Shown here piece by piece: positions 26,317-34,104 of a stretch of DNA of 64,000 nt. Origin of the DNA: Planobispora rosea (lineage in GTDB: Bacteria > Actinomycetota > Actinomycetes > Streptosporangiales > Streptosporangiaceae); contig NZ_BMQP01000001.1 of assembly GCF_014648175.1 (NCBI RefSeq), positions 310,001 to 374,000 of the forward strand, given 5' to 3'. The position numbers and the translations under genes were made by a program. Numbering within the stretch: the stretch's first letter is position 1; each line of letters opens with the position of its first letter. A model generated the notes under the pieces. The model was not told the origin of the DNA. It saw nothing but the letters and a program-made list of their open reading frames with translations, and did no database searches.

Positions 26317-27401
26317 CGTCCCTCCCCGGTCGCCGGCAGCACCGGGTAGTCGGTGTAGCCGTGGTGGTCGCCGCCGTAGAAGGTCGTCGGGTCGGCCTCG
26401 TTGTACGGGCCGCCCCTCGCGATCCGCACCGGGAGGTCGGGGTTGGCCAGCCACAACCGGCCGAAGGAAACGGCGTCGGCCAGGCCGGAGCGCAGTGCCT
26501 CGAGCCCGTCGGCGGGGGTGGCGGGCCCGTCACCGCTCCACGGGTGCGGGTTGAGGATGAGCGGCCCGGGCCACTCCGAACGAATGATCTTGGTCACATC
26601 GCGGGTGTCGTTCTCCGCGACGTGCATGTACGCCAGGCCGTACGGGGCGAGCGCGCGGGCCAGTTCCCCGTACAGGATCTCGGTGTCGCCTTCGTTCATG
26701 CCGTTGTAGGTGATGCCGGGAGAGAGGCGGATCCCGGTACGGTCGGGGCCGACGGCGTCGCTGACGGCCTGCACGACTTCCACGGCGAACCTGATCCGTC
26801 CGGTTACCGAACCGCCGTAGGCGTCGGTACGCCGGTTGGTGTTGTCCGACAGGAACTGGTGGATCAGGTAGCCGCTGGCGCCGTGCAGTTCGACCGCGTC
26901 GAAGCCGGCCTCCATCGCCAGCCGGGCCGAGGCCGCGAACTGTTCGATGGCCTGCTCGATGTCGGCCAAGGTCATCTCCCGCGGGATCGGGTGATCGAGC
27001 AGTCCCCCGGGCGTGTAGAGCCGCTCGCCGGAACGGATGGCCGACGGCGCCACGGGAGACTCGCCTGTCGGGTACAGGCAGGGATGGCCGATTCGCCCGG
27101 AGTGCATGAGCTGGACCGCGATGCGTCCGCCTCGCCGGTGCACCGCGTCCGTCACCAGCCGCCAGGCCGCCACCTGCTCGGGCGAATGCAGACCCGGCGT
27201 GTCGATGTAGCCTTGGCCGATCACGCACGGCTGGGTGCCCTCGGTGATGATCAGACCGGCGCTGGCACGCTGGGCGTAGTACTCGGCGGTCGATTCACCG
27301 ACGAGTCCGTTCCAGGCCCGGCTCCGCGTCATGGGAGCCATGACCAGGCGGTTGGGGAGGTTCAGTGCGCCGCCGGTGACCGGCGTGAGCAGTTCGTTCA
27401 T
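26313..27401 (-). CDS. old yellow enzyme family alkene reductase (FMN)
   Basis: 362-residue TIM-barrel flavoprotein of the NemA/OYE type, which reduces activated C=C bonds with NAD(P)H. N-terminal LPNRLVMAPMTRSR, QLMHSGRIGHP and QFLSDNTNRRTDAYGGS, plus the C-terminal phosphate loop SFGRLWLANPDLP, are diagnostic. The substrate-anchoring pair, usually His-His or His-Asn, reads HGAS, i.e. His-Ser, which is atypical. It starts divergently from the LuxR-type regulator; the 3' end overlaps the MFS gene. Confidence 0.88.
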   Translation of the reverse strand: MNELLTPVTGGALNLPNRLVMAPMTRSRAWNGLVGESTAEYYAQRASAGLIITEGTQPCVIGQGYIDTPGLHSPEQVAAWRLVTDAVHRRGGRIAVQLMHSGRIGHPCLYPTGESPVAPSAIRSGERLYTPGGLLDHPIPREMTLADIEQAIEQFAASARLAMEAGFDAVELHGASGYLIHQFLSDNTNRRTDAYGGSVTGRIRFAVEVVQAVSDAVGPDRTGIRLSPGITYNGMNEGDTEILYGELARALAPYGLAYMHVAENDTRDVTKIIRSEWPGPLILNPHPWSGDGPATPADGLEALRSGLADAVSFGRLWLANPDLPVRIARGGPYNEADPTTFYGGDHHGYTDYPVLPATGEGR

Positions 27402-27427
27402 CTCACTCTCCGTGTCATGAGCTCGTC

Positions 27428-27484
27428 TCGGTACGGCGAGAGTAGGAGCGGGCGCCTTCAGGCCGAATCGGTAAGGTTTCGGTA
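27428..27484. promoter_or_regulatory. repeated TCGGTA elements between old yellow enzyme and LuxR-type genes
   Basis: TCGGTA occurs at 27428, 27468 and 27479. The last two are exactly 11 bp apart, on one helix face. In a divergent intergenic region this may be an operator of the adjacent regulator; inference only. Confidence 0.3.
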
Positions 27485-27547
27485 CCGGGCTACTGGGATC
27501 GTCTACCTATCTCGGCCATCCGTACCTTGGGGCGAAAGGCATCGTCG

Positions 27548-30217
27548 TTGCTGTACGGCAGGACCAGTGAGCAGGCCGCGGTCGAGAGGCTCCTGGAAGG
27601 CGCGAGGGCCGGCCGCAGCGGCGGCCTTGTTCTGCGCGGTGAGGCGGGTATCGGCAAGTCGACGCTGCTGAATTGGGCCGCCGAGCACTGCGCCGGCTCC
27701 GGTGTGCGGATACTGCGGGCCACCGGCATCGAGACGGAGGCCGATCTGGCCTTCGCCGGGCTCGTACAGTTGCTCTGGCCGGTCCGGGACCACCTCGACG
27801 CCCTGCCCGCGCCGCAGGCGGACGCCCTGCGCGCGGTGCTCGGCCTGGGCGGCCCGGGCGGCCTGGCCGGGCAGGACAGATTCCTGTCCGGGCTGGCCGT
27901 GATGACCCTGTTGGCTCATCTGGCCGACGACGGTCCGGTGCTCTGCCTGGTCGACGACGCGCACTGGCTGGACCGGGCCAGTGCAGACGCGCTGCTGTTC
28001 GCCGCCCGGCGCCTCGCGGACGAAAGGACCGCGCTGTTGTTCGCCGCGCGGGAGGAGGGTTTCGCCGCTCCCGGCCTGCCCGAGATGCGGCTGCCCAGAC
28101 TGTCGCGGCAGGATGCGGCCCGCGTGCTGGAGCACCGGGGCCTACCGCCCGCGGAGCGGGATCAGGTGATCGCCGAATCGGACGGGAACCCACTGGCGCT
28201 GATGGAACTGTCCGCCGGACGCAGGCGCTACCACACGGCGGCCGGCCCGATCCCGGTCGCCGATCGGGTGCTCGCCTCCTTCCGCTCGCGCATCGCCCTG
28301 CTGCCGGACAAGACCCGCCTGATGATGCTGATAGCCGCCGCCGAAGGCCGTGGAGATCTCCCCATGCTGCTGCGCGCCGCCGCGGCGCTGGAGGTCGGGC
28401 CGGAAGATCTGGCGCAGGCCGAGGAGGCCCGACTGGTCGAGGTGAGCGCCGCCGCCATCACCTTCCGCCATCCCTTGGTCCGTACCGCCGCCTACCAGGG
28501 CGCGCCTCTGGCGCGGCGGATCCTCGTGCACCGGGTCCTGGCGGATGCGGCCACCGACGAGGACTGCCGTATCCGGCACCGGGCCGCGGCGGCGACCTCA
28601 CCTGACGAAGACCTGGCGGCGGCGTTGATCGAGGCCGCCGAACGGGCTCGCGGCCGGGCCGCTTTCGCCGCCGCTTCCGGGTTGTGGGAGCAGGCCGCGG
28701 CTTTCACCCCGAGCCCGCTCGATCGGGCCGCCCGGCTGGCGCAGGCGGCGTCCCTGGCGCTCTCGTCCGGCCACGCCGAGCACGCCGCAGGTCTTGTCAG
28801 GCAGGCCGAGGAACTGGTGGACGAGCCCGCCACCCTGGCCGCACTGACCGAGACACGGGCGGCGGTGGAGTTCGAACGCGGAGAGGGCCGCTCGGCCGCC
28901 CGCACCCTGATGCAACGGGCCGGCGCCGCGGATCCGGCGCAGATGGTGCCCATGGTGCGCACGGCGGCCGGGTACGCGTGGCTGTCCGGCGAGGCGGAGG
29001 TGGTCCGCAGCGCGGCCGCACGGCTGGCCGCCGCGGGCACCCCGGATCCCATGGTCCAAGGACTGGCGCACCTGGTCGACGACGACTACGCCCGCGGCCT
29101 GCCGCTGCTGCAGCGCTTCGCCCTGCAGACACCGCCTGAGATCACCGGCCGGCCGTCGCGGACGTCGCCGCAGGACGCCACCACGCAGTGGGCCGCTTTC
29201 TGCGCGATGGTCATCGCCGATGACGATGCGGCCGCCGCCCTGGCGACCGCCGAAGTGGCGAGGCTGCGCAGGCAGAGCCTGCTGGGAGCGCTGCCCCAGG
29301 TGCTGCAGCATCTGGCCGGAGTGCAGGTGCAGGCCGGCCTGCACCGTGATGCCGAGGCATCCGTCGCGGAAGCCGTCCAGCTCGCCCGTGACACCGGGAT
29401 GCACCAGCGGGTGAGGCGGCTGCACGCGGTGCTGGCCAGGGTGGCGGCCATCGAGGGCGACGAGCAGCGCTGTCTCCACCTGGCCGGAGACCCGGCCGAC
29501 GCCGGCGGCGTAACCGGTCTCGCCGCGCTGTGCCTGCTCGATGTGGGCATGGGGCGCTACGAACGGGTGCTGGAGCGGTTCGAGACCGCCATGCGAGGAC
29601 CATGGCGCCATCTGACGGTGGTGGTCACTTCCGGAGCCGAACAGGTTGAGGCGGCCGTGCGGCTGGAGGAGCCCGAGCGGGCCGAAGAACCCCTGCACCG
29701 CCTGGAAGCCTGGGCGCGCGCCGGAGGACAGCCCTGGGCACAGGCGGTCAGCGCTCGCTGCCGTGCTCTGCTCAGCGACGACGAAGACGACTACCTGCGC
29801 GCCCTCGCAGCGCACCGACGCGCGAACCGGCCTTTCGAGCAGGCGCGCACCGAGCTGGCGTACGGGGAGTGGCTGCGCCGGGCCCGCCGCCGCAGCGAGG
29901 CCCGCATCCCGTTACGCGCGGCGCTGCGGACTTTCGAGCGGCTGCGGGCCGCGCCGTGGCGAGCGCGCGCACAGGCGGAGCTGAAGGCGACGGGGGAGTC
30001 GGTCGTGTTCACCCAGCCGGCGTCCGCCGACCCGCTGGAGCGGCTCACACCGCAGGAACTCCACGTCGTACGGCTGGCGAAGAACGGCGGCACGAGCCGG
30101 GAGATCGCCACCCAGCTGTTCCTCAGCCCGCGCACCGTGGAGCACCACCTGTACCGGGCCTACCGCAAGCTCGGTATCCGGTCCCGTCGCGAGCTGACCC
30201 ACCTCGACCTCACTTGA
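27548..30217 (+). CDS. LuxR family transcriptional regulator with AAA ATPase domain (LAL type)
   Basis: About 889 residues. N-terminal STAND/AAA ATPase with Walker A GEAGIGKSTLL (about 30-40) and Walker B LCLVDDAHWLD, a long helical-repeat middle, and a C-terminal LuxR helix-turn-helix (LTPQELHVVRLAKNGGTSREIATQ.FLSPRTVEHHLYRAYRKLGI). LAL regulators are ATP-dependent activators, often for carbohydrate or secondary-metabolite genes. Start: TTG 27548 has GAAAGG 8 nt upstream; TTG 27527 lacks one. Divergent from the reductase-exporter operon, its probable target. The stop overlaps the EamA gene end by 8 bp (convergent). Confidence 0.88.
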   Translation: MLYGRTSEQAAVERLLEGARAGRSGGLVLRGEAGIGKSTLLNWAAEHCAGSGVRILRATGIETEADLAFAGLVQLLWPVRDHLDALPAPQADALRAVLGLGGPGGLAGQDRFLSGLAVMTLLAHLADDGPVLCLVDDAHWLDRASADALLFAARRLADERTALLFAAREEGFAAPGLPEMRLPRLSRQDAARVLEHRGLPPAERDQVIAESDGNPLALMELSAGRRRYHTAAGPIPVADRVLASFRSRIALLPDKTRLMMLIAAAEGRGDLPMLLRAAAALEVGPEDLAQAEEARLVEVSAAAITFRHPLVRTAAYQGAPLARRILVHRVLADAATDEDCRIRHRAAAATSPDEDLAAALIEAAERARGRAAFAAASGLWEQAAAFTPSPLDRAARLAQAASLALSSGHAEHAAGLVRQAEELVDEPATLAALTETRAAVEFERGEGRSAARTLMQRAGAADPAQMVPMVRTAAGYAWLSGEAEVVRSAAARLAAAGTPDPMVQGLAHLVDDDYARGLPLLQRFALQTPPEITGRPSRTSPQDATTQWAAFCAMVIADDDAAAALATAEVARLRRQSLLGALPQVLQHLAGVQVQAGLHRDAEASVAEAVQLARDTGMHQRVRRLHAVLARVAAIEGDEQRCLHLAGDPADAGGVTGLAALCLLDVGMGRYERVLERFETAMRGPWRHLTVVVTSGAEQVEAAVRLEEPERAEEPLHRLEAWARAGGQPWAQAVSARCRALLSDDEDDYLRALAAHRRANRPFEQARTELAYGEWLRRARRRSEARIPLRAALRTFERLRAAPWRARAQAELKATGESVVFTQPASADPLERLTPQELHVVRLAKNGGTSREIATQLFLSPRTVEHHLYRAYRKLGIRSRRELTHLDLT

Positions 30218-31199
30218 AGCCCGAGCGGGTGCCCCGTCCTGCCCGGGCCGGGACAGACGGAGCGGGGAACTGGCCGAGGGCGGTGGCGGCGATGGCGAGC
30301 AGGAAACCTGCGGTCTGGAGGGGGCCGAAGGACTGGCCGAGGACGACCCAGCCGAGCAGGGCGGCGGTGAGCGGGCTCAGGGTGCCGAGCAGGGAGACCT
30401 GGAGCGCCGGAAGCCTGCTGATGCCGCGGAACCAGAGCGTGTAGGCGACGGCGGTGCCGACGAGGCCCAGCCAGAGATAACCTCCGACGGCTGCGGCGTC
30501 CATGGGAGGGGGCGGGCCCTCCAGCGCGAAGGCGACCGGAGCGATCATCAGGCCGCCCGCGGTGAGCTGCCACCCGGTGAGCGCGAGGTCGCCGACGCCC
30601 TCCGGCTTGCCCCACGAGCGGGTGAGGATGATCCCCGCTGACATTCCCGCTGCCGCGAGGAGCCCGGCGGTGACGCCCAGGAGGTCGAGGGCGGCTTCGG
30701 CGCGCAGGACCACGAGGGAGACGCCGATCGTGGCGGTCACTCCGGCGAGCACGCGATGGATCGGGACGTTCTCCCGGAGCGCGGTGCGGGTGAGCACGGC
30801 GACGATGAGCGGCTGGACGGCGCCGAGCACCGCCGCGACGCCGCCCGGAAGCCGGTAGGCGGACAGGAAGAGCAGAGGCAGGAACAGCCCGATGTTCAGC
30901 CCGCCCAGAACCGCCGCCCGCCACCACCATCCGCCCCGGGGAACGGCACGGGTCACGGCGAGGAGGAGCAGCCCCGCGGGGAGGGCGCGGAGCAGGGCGG
31001 TGAACATCGGCCGGTCCGGCGGGAGCAACTCGGTGGTCACCACGTAGGTGCTGCCCCAGACCGCGGGGGCGAGAGCCGTGGCGAGGACCAGCAGGGCACC
31101 GCTCCGGACTGCGGAGGCGGGCGGCGGCGCGGTACCTGAGGCCGGGGGCGGAGTCGGGGCGGGGGCGGTGGAGTCGGGCAACGCGCACGGGGAGGGCAT
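30210..31199 (-). CDS. EamA family (DMT superfamily) transporter
   Basis: 329-residue membrane protein with ten predicted helices in two EamA repeats (LVLATALAPAVWGSTYV...; GLLAAAGMSAGIILTRSWG...). Conserved features include PLLFLSAYRLPGGVAAVLGAVQPLIVAVL and GLVGTAVAYTLWFRGI. Probably exports amino acids or small metabolites. ATG 31199 has AAGGAG 4 nt upstream; the Ala/Pro-rich N-terminus is unusual but in frame. Divergent from a MarR repressor with a shared palindrome, so likely repressed by it. Confidence 0.86.
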   Translation of the reverse strand: MPSPCALPDSTAPAPTPPPASGTAPPPASAVRSGALLVLATALAPAVWGSTYVVTTELLPPDRPMFTALLRALPAGLLLLAVTRAVPRGGWWWRAAVLGGLNIGLFLPLLFLSAYRLPGGVAAVLGAVQPLIVAVLTRTALRENVPIHRVLAGVTATIGVSLVVLRAEAALDLLGVTAGLLAAAGMSAGIILTRSWGKPEGVGDLALTGWQLTAGGLMIAPVAFALEGPPPPMDAAAVGGYLWLGLVGTAVAYTLWFRGISRLPALQVSLLGTLSPLTAALLGWVVLGQSFGPLQTAGFLLAIAATALGQFPAPSVPARAGRGTRSGFK

Positions 31200-31227
31200 G
31201 GGGCTCCTTATCAAGCTTGCTAGTAAG

Positions 31228-31264
31228 TAACTTAGCACTAAGTTATTTAGCGTCAAGCTATGAT
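31228..31264. promoter_or_regulatory. divergent EamA/MarR promoters with MarR-type operator
   Basis: TAACTTAGCACTAAGTTA (31228-31245) is an 18-bp palindrome with 8-bp arms. For EamA, TTGACG (31256-31251), a 16-bp spacer and TAAGTT (31234-31229) put the -10 inside the palindrome. For MarR, TATGAT (31259-31264) ends 7 nt before the ATG at 31271, suggesting a leaderless transcript with the operator over its -35 region. One bound MarR dimer could therefore shut both genes. Confidence 0.65.
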
Positions 31265-31270
31265 GGGCGC

Positions 31271-31858
31271 ATGGAAGAGGACCCGGTTGATCGGATCGTG
31301 GCGCAGTGGCGCACGGAGCGGCCCGATCTGGACGCATCACCTATGGCGGTCTTCGGGCGGATCTACCGGATCGCCCATCTCATGGCGGACCGTGTCGCGG
31401 AGATCTATCAGCGGTACGGCATCGGCCGGGGCGAGTTCGACGTGCTGGCCACCCTGCGCCGGGCCGGGGCGCCCTACACCCTGTCTCCCAAGGCCATGAC
31501 CGCCACCCTCATGCTGACCTCCGGCGGGATGACCGGGCGGCTGGACCGGCTGGAGCGCGCGGGCCTCATCGCCCGCACCCCTGCCCCGGACGACCGCCGG
31601 GCCCTTCGGGTCAGCCTCACGGAGGAAGGGCTGCGGTGTATCGACGAGGCCGTCGCCGCCGGGTTGGAGCCGCAGCACGAGGCGCTGGCCGTCCTGCCGG
31701 AGGCGGACCGCGCCCGCCTGGCGGACCTGCTCAGGGACCTGCTCGGCGCCCTGGAGCGGCCGGCCGGGCGCGGCCGGGTCGGCGGTCCGGGTCAGGTCGG
31801 CAGTTCGGGTCAGGTCAGCAGTCCGAGGGTGTCGAGCGTGAGCCGTACCGCGAAGTAG
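31271..31858 (+). CDS. MarR family transcriptional regulator
   Basis: 195-residue winged-helix repressor: FDVLATLRRAGAPYTLSPKAM, TLMLTSGGMTGRLDRLERAGLI and the wing APDDRRALRVSLTEEG. The Gly/Ser/Val-rich C-terminal tail (about residue 170 onward) runs through short DNA repeats and over the 3' end of the oppositely oriented LysE gene (49-bp overlap), so it may be a recent extension. ATG 31271 sits 7 nt after a TATGAT -10. Likely autorepressor and repressor of the divergent EamA exporter. Confidence 0.9.
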   Translation: MEEDPVDRIVAQWRTERPDLDASPMAVFGRIYRIAHLMADRVAEIYQRYGIGRGEFDVLATLRRAGAPYTLSPKAMTATLMLTSGGMTGRLDRLERAGLIARTPAPDDRRALRVSLTEEGLRCIDEAVAAGLEPQHEALAVLPEADRARLADLLRDLLGALERPAGRGRVGGPGQVGSSGQVSSPRVSSVSRTAK

Positions 31859-32451
31859 CCCAGTCCCGCGGCCGCGACGGCGTTGACCGCGCGCAGGGCC
31901 CTCGGGCCGAGAAGGCGTCCTCCCGTCACGGAGAGCCCGATCCAGGCCACGGCGTAGACGAGCGCGCCCGCGAGGAATCCGGTGACGAACACCGCCGCCT
32001 CTCCCGCGGGCACCTGGGCCGACACCCCCAGCCAGAAGGGCAGCGCCAGGGGAGTGGCCAGGGAGAGGAGGACGCCGGTGCGCAGCGCCCGGCCCGGGGG
32101 GATCTCGATGACGGACACGATCTCGGGGCGCAGTGCGGAACGCGCCGCCGACCAGGCGAGTGCCGCGAGGAAGACGATTCCGGCCAGGCCGAGAACCACC
32201 CGGAACGGCACCGCGGTCAGCGACAGGGAGCCGGTGGTGACGGCGGCCACCGCCCAGACGGCGTCACCGACGAGGGATCCGAGCAGCAGGTTCCAGGCGT
32301 GGCGTGCGCCGGACCGGATGCCCAGGCGCAGCGCCTCCGTGCTGACCGGCCCGGGTGGGAGACAGTAGACGAGGAGGGCGATCCGGTCCTGTGAGGAGGG
32401 CGCGGCGCGGGCGGGAAGCGGTGTTCTCGGCTGAACGCCGAAACGCCGCAC
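31810..32451 (-). CDS. LysE family exporter, N-terminus uncertain
   Basis: Up to 213 residues. From LPPGPVSTEALRLGIRSGARHAW onward it matches LysE/RhtB amino-acid exporters (FRVVLGLAGIVFLAALAW; SLATPLALPFWLGV). The only in-frame start found, GTG 32451, lies inside the rpsT terminator hairpin, has no ribosome-binding site, and gives an Arg/Pro-rich lead instead of the first half of helix 1. The gene may be 5'-truncated or use an unrecognised start. Confidence 0.65.
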   Translation of the reverse strand: MRRFGVQPRTPLPARAAPSSQDRIALLVYCLPPGPVSTEALRLGIRSGARHAWNLLLGSLVGDAVWAVAAVTTGSLSLTAVPFRVVLGLAGIVFLAALAWSAARSALRPEIVSVIEIPPGRALRTGVLLSLATPLALPFWLGVSAQVPAGEAAVFVTGFLAGALVYAVAWIGLSVTGGRLLGPRALRAVNAVAAAGLGYFAVRLTLDTLGLLT

Positions 32452-32470
32452 TCCGTACGGGAGTGCGGCG
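32444..32470 (-). terminator. rpsT rho-independent terminator
   Basis: A perfect 11-bp stem (CGCCGCACTCC with GGAGTGCGGCG) and 5-nt loop, followed on the minus strand by TTTC, 18 nt after the rpsT stop. Confidence 0.75.
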
Positions 32471-32487
32471 CCGGTGGGGAACCCGGA

Positions 32488-32760
32488 CTACTTGGCAGCC
32501 GTCAGGGCGGCGGCGCGCTTGGCGATCGCCGACTTGCGGTTGGCAGCCTGGTTCTTGTGGATGACGCCCTTGCTGACAGCCTTGTCCAGCTGGCGGGCGG
32601 CGGCGCGCTGAAGCACGGCGGCCTCGTCAACATTGCCCTGCTCGGCGGCCTCGCGGAACTTGCGGATCGCCGTCTTCAGGGACGACTTGACAGCCTTGTT
32701 GCGCAGCCGGGCCTTCTCGTTCTGCCGGTTGCGCTTGATCTGGGACTTGATGTTCGCCAC
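32488..32760 (-). CDS. rpsT: 30S ribosomal protein S20
   Basis: 90-residue S20: (V)[25 protein letters not shown] at the N-terminus and [22 protein letters not shown] at the C-terminus. It binds 16S rRNA early in 30S assembly. GTG 32760 gives the standard length; longer frames are not conserved. It has its own promoter and terminator and lies divergent from lepA's side of the locus. Confidence 0.97.
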   Translation of the reverse strand: MANIKSQIKRNRQNEKARLRNKAVKSSLKTAIRKFREAAEQGNVDEAAVLQRAAARQLDKAVSKGVIHKNQAANRKSAIAKRAAALTAAK

Positions 32761-32828
32761 GAAGAAGCCTCGGTGATGTCGTTGGATGGGGCGCGCGGGC
32801 AGAGAGGGCGCGCCACACGCAGTTGAAC

Positions 32829-32858
32829 AGGCTACCAACTGCCCAGGTGGTCGCTCAA
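32829..32858 (-). promoter_or_regulatory. rpsT promoter
   Basis: Minus strand TTGAGC (32858-32853), 18-bp spacer and TAGCCT (32834-32829). The predicted transcript starts near 32822, about 62 nt before the GTG. That leader could host S20 autoregulation (known in other bacteria, not shown here). Confidence 0.55.
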
Positions 32859-32952
32859 ATCGACGAACGAGGCAGAAGGATGCCTTTCCAGTCTACCCTG
32901 CCGATCTCGCGGACGCTGCCAGACGGCGGGAGACATCGGCGTTCCGGAGGGG

Positions 32953-33954
32953 TCAGGGGCGGTGCCAGAAGCGGTGGTACTCGGACCAGTCCTCCTCGGT
33001 GGCCGCGAAGTCCACGTAGAGCGCCAGGCCGAACCCCTCGCGCCGCGCCCCGTGCCCGGACAGTGCGAGCCGCGCGCCCTCGGCGGCGGCTGCGACGCTC
33101 TCCGCGGCGTCGAGCCAGGGAACGCCGTGGTCGTGGTAGGCGGGGGCGCCTATCAGCAGGGCCTTGCCGTCGGGGACGAGATCGAGGCCGAGGACGGCCT
33201 GCCGGGTGACATGGCCCCGGTAGAGCGGGCCGAGCGGCAGGAACGAGTCGTACGTCATGATCGCCACCTGGTCGACGAGGGCCGTGACCTCGCGGAAGTA
33301 GTCCCGCAGCCAGTACTTGTCGTGGCCGATGACGGCGTGGGCGGCCGGGCGCATGAGGGGCAGCGGTTCGATCTGCGGGGTCGAGGTCGACAGCACACCG
33401 CCGCCGAGCAGCGGGCGGGTCCTGGTGAGCAGGTCGAGGAAGCCCTCGTCGCCGCTGGTGATCGGCTCGAAGTTGTAGTGGACGCCGTCGAACCCGGTGG
33501 CGACGATGTCCCGCACGCCGTCCAGCACACGTTGCCGGGAGGCGGGGTCACCGAGGTCGAGGCCGTAGTCGACCTTCTGCCCCAGCCAGGCGGAGACGCG
33601 GACCTGCGGGAGCTCGGCTCGCCACCATTTCAGAAAATTTCCGGCGTTGCGGTACTTCTCCGGGCGAAGCTCCCCGCTGAACTCGAAAGGGCCGGCGTGG
33701 ACGTAGGCATCCCGGATCCCGGTCCCGCGCAGCCGTACGGCCATCGCCTTCACGTCGGCCTCGGTCCTGCGGCCGTCCACCCACGCGTGGCCCAGCCACA
33801 GGGCGTCGTGGTCGGTGCCCCCGGCCCAGGGCTCGGGCGTCCCGGTGGACTCCAGCCAGAAGAAGGCCGCGGTCATCGCGGGCGGTGCGACGAGTACGGC
33901 CAGCGCCGCCCCGAGGATGCGCAGGATGCGGCGCACCGTGATCCTTTTCGTCAT
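32953..33954 (-). CDS. membrane-anchored GH18-like (chitinase-fold) protein
   Basis: 333-residue protein with one N-terminal membrane anchor or uncleaved signal (LRILGAALAVLVAPPAMTAAFFWL) and an extracellular TIM-barrel resembling GH18: VSAWLGQKVDYG, GFDGVHYNFEP, QVAIMTYDSFLP, LIGAPAYHDHG. In active chitinases the motif is DGxDxDxE; here it reads DGVHYNFE, so the acid Glu remains but both following Asp are replaced. It may bind or act on an unusual glycan. Located between rpsT and lepA, which are usually adjacent. Confidence 0.68.
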   Translation of the reverse strand: MTKRITVRRILRILGAALAVLVAPPAMTAAFFWLESTGTPEPWAGGTDHDALWLGHAWVDGRRTEADVKAMAVRLRGTGIRDAYVHAGPFEFSGELRPEKYRNAGNFLKWWRAELPQVRVSAWLGQKVDYGLDLGDPASRQRVLDGVRDIVATGFDGVHYNFEPITSGDEGFLDLLTRTRPLLGGGVLSTSTPQIEPLPLMRPAAHAVIGHDKYWLRDYFREVTALVDQVAIMTYDSFLPLGPLYRGHVTRQAVLGLDLVPDGKALLIGAPAYHDHGVPWLDAAESVAAAAEGARLALSGHGARREGFGLALYVDFAATEEDWSEYHRFWHRP

Positions 33955-34104
33955 CCGGACATGTCACCGCGACTCATCCCGCCCGTCAACGGCCGGGTGC
34001 TTTCCCCTGCGGGATGAAGCCATCGGCCATCTCGCTAAACTTGCTAAGAAGATGGCTGGATTTACCAGCTCCTGATCACATCAATCCCGTCGAAACGGAC
34101 ACCG

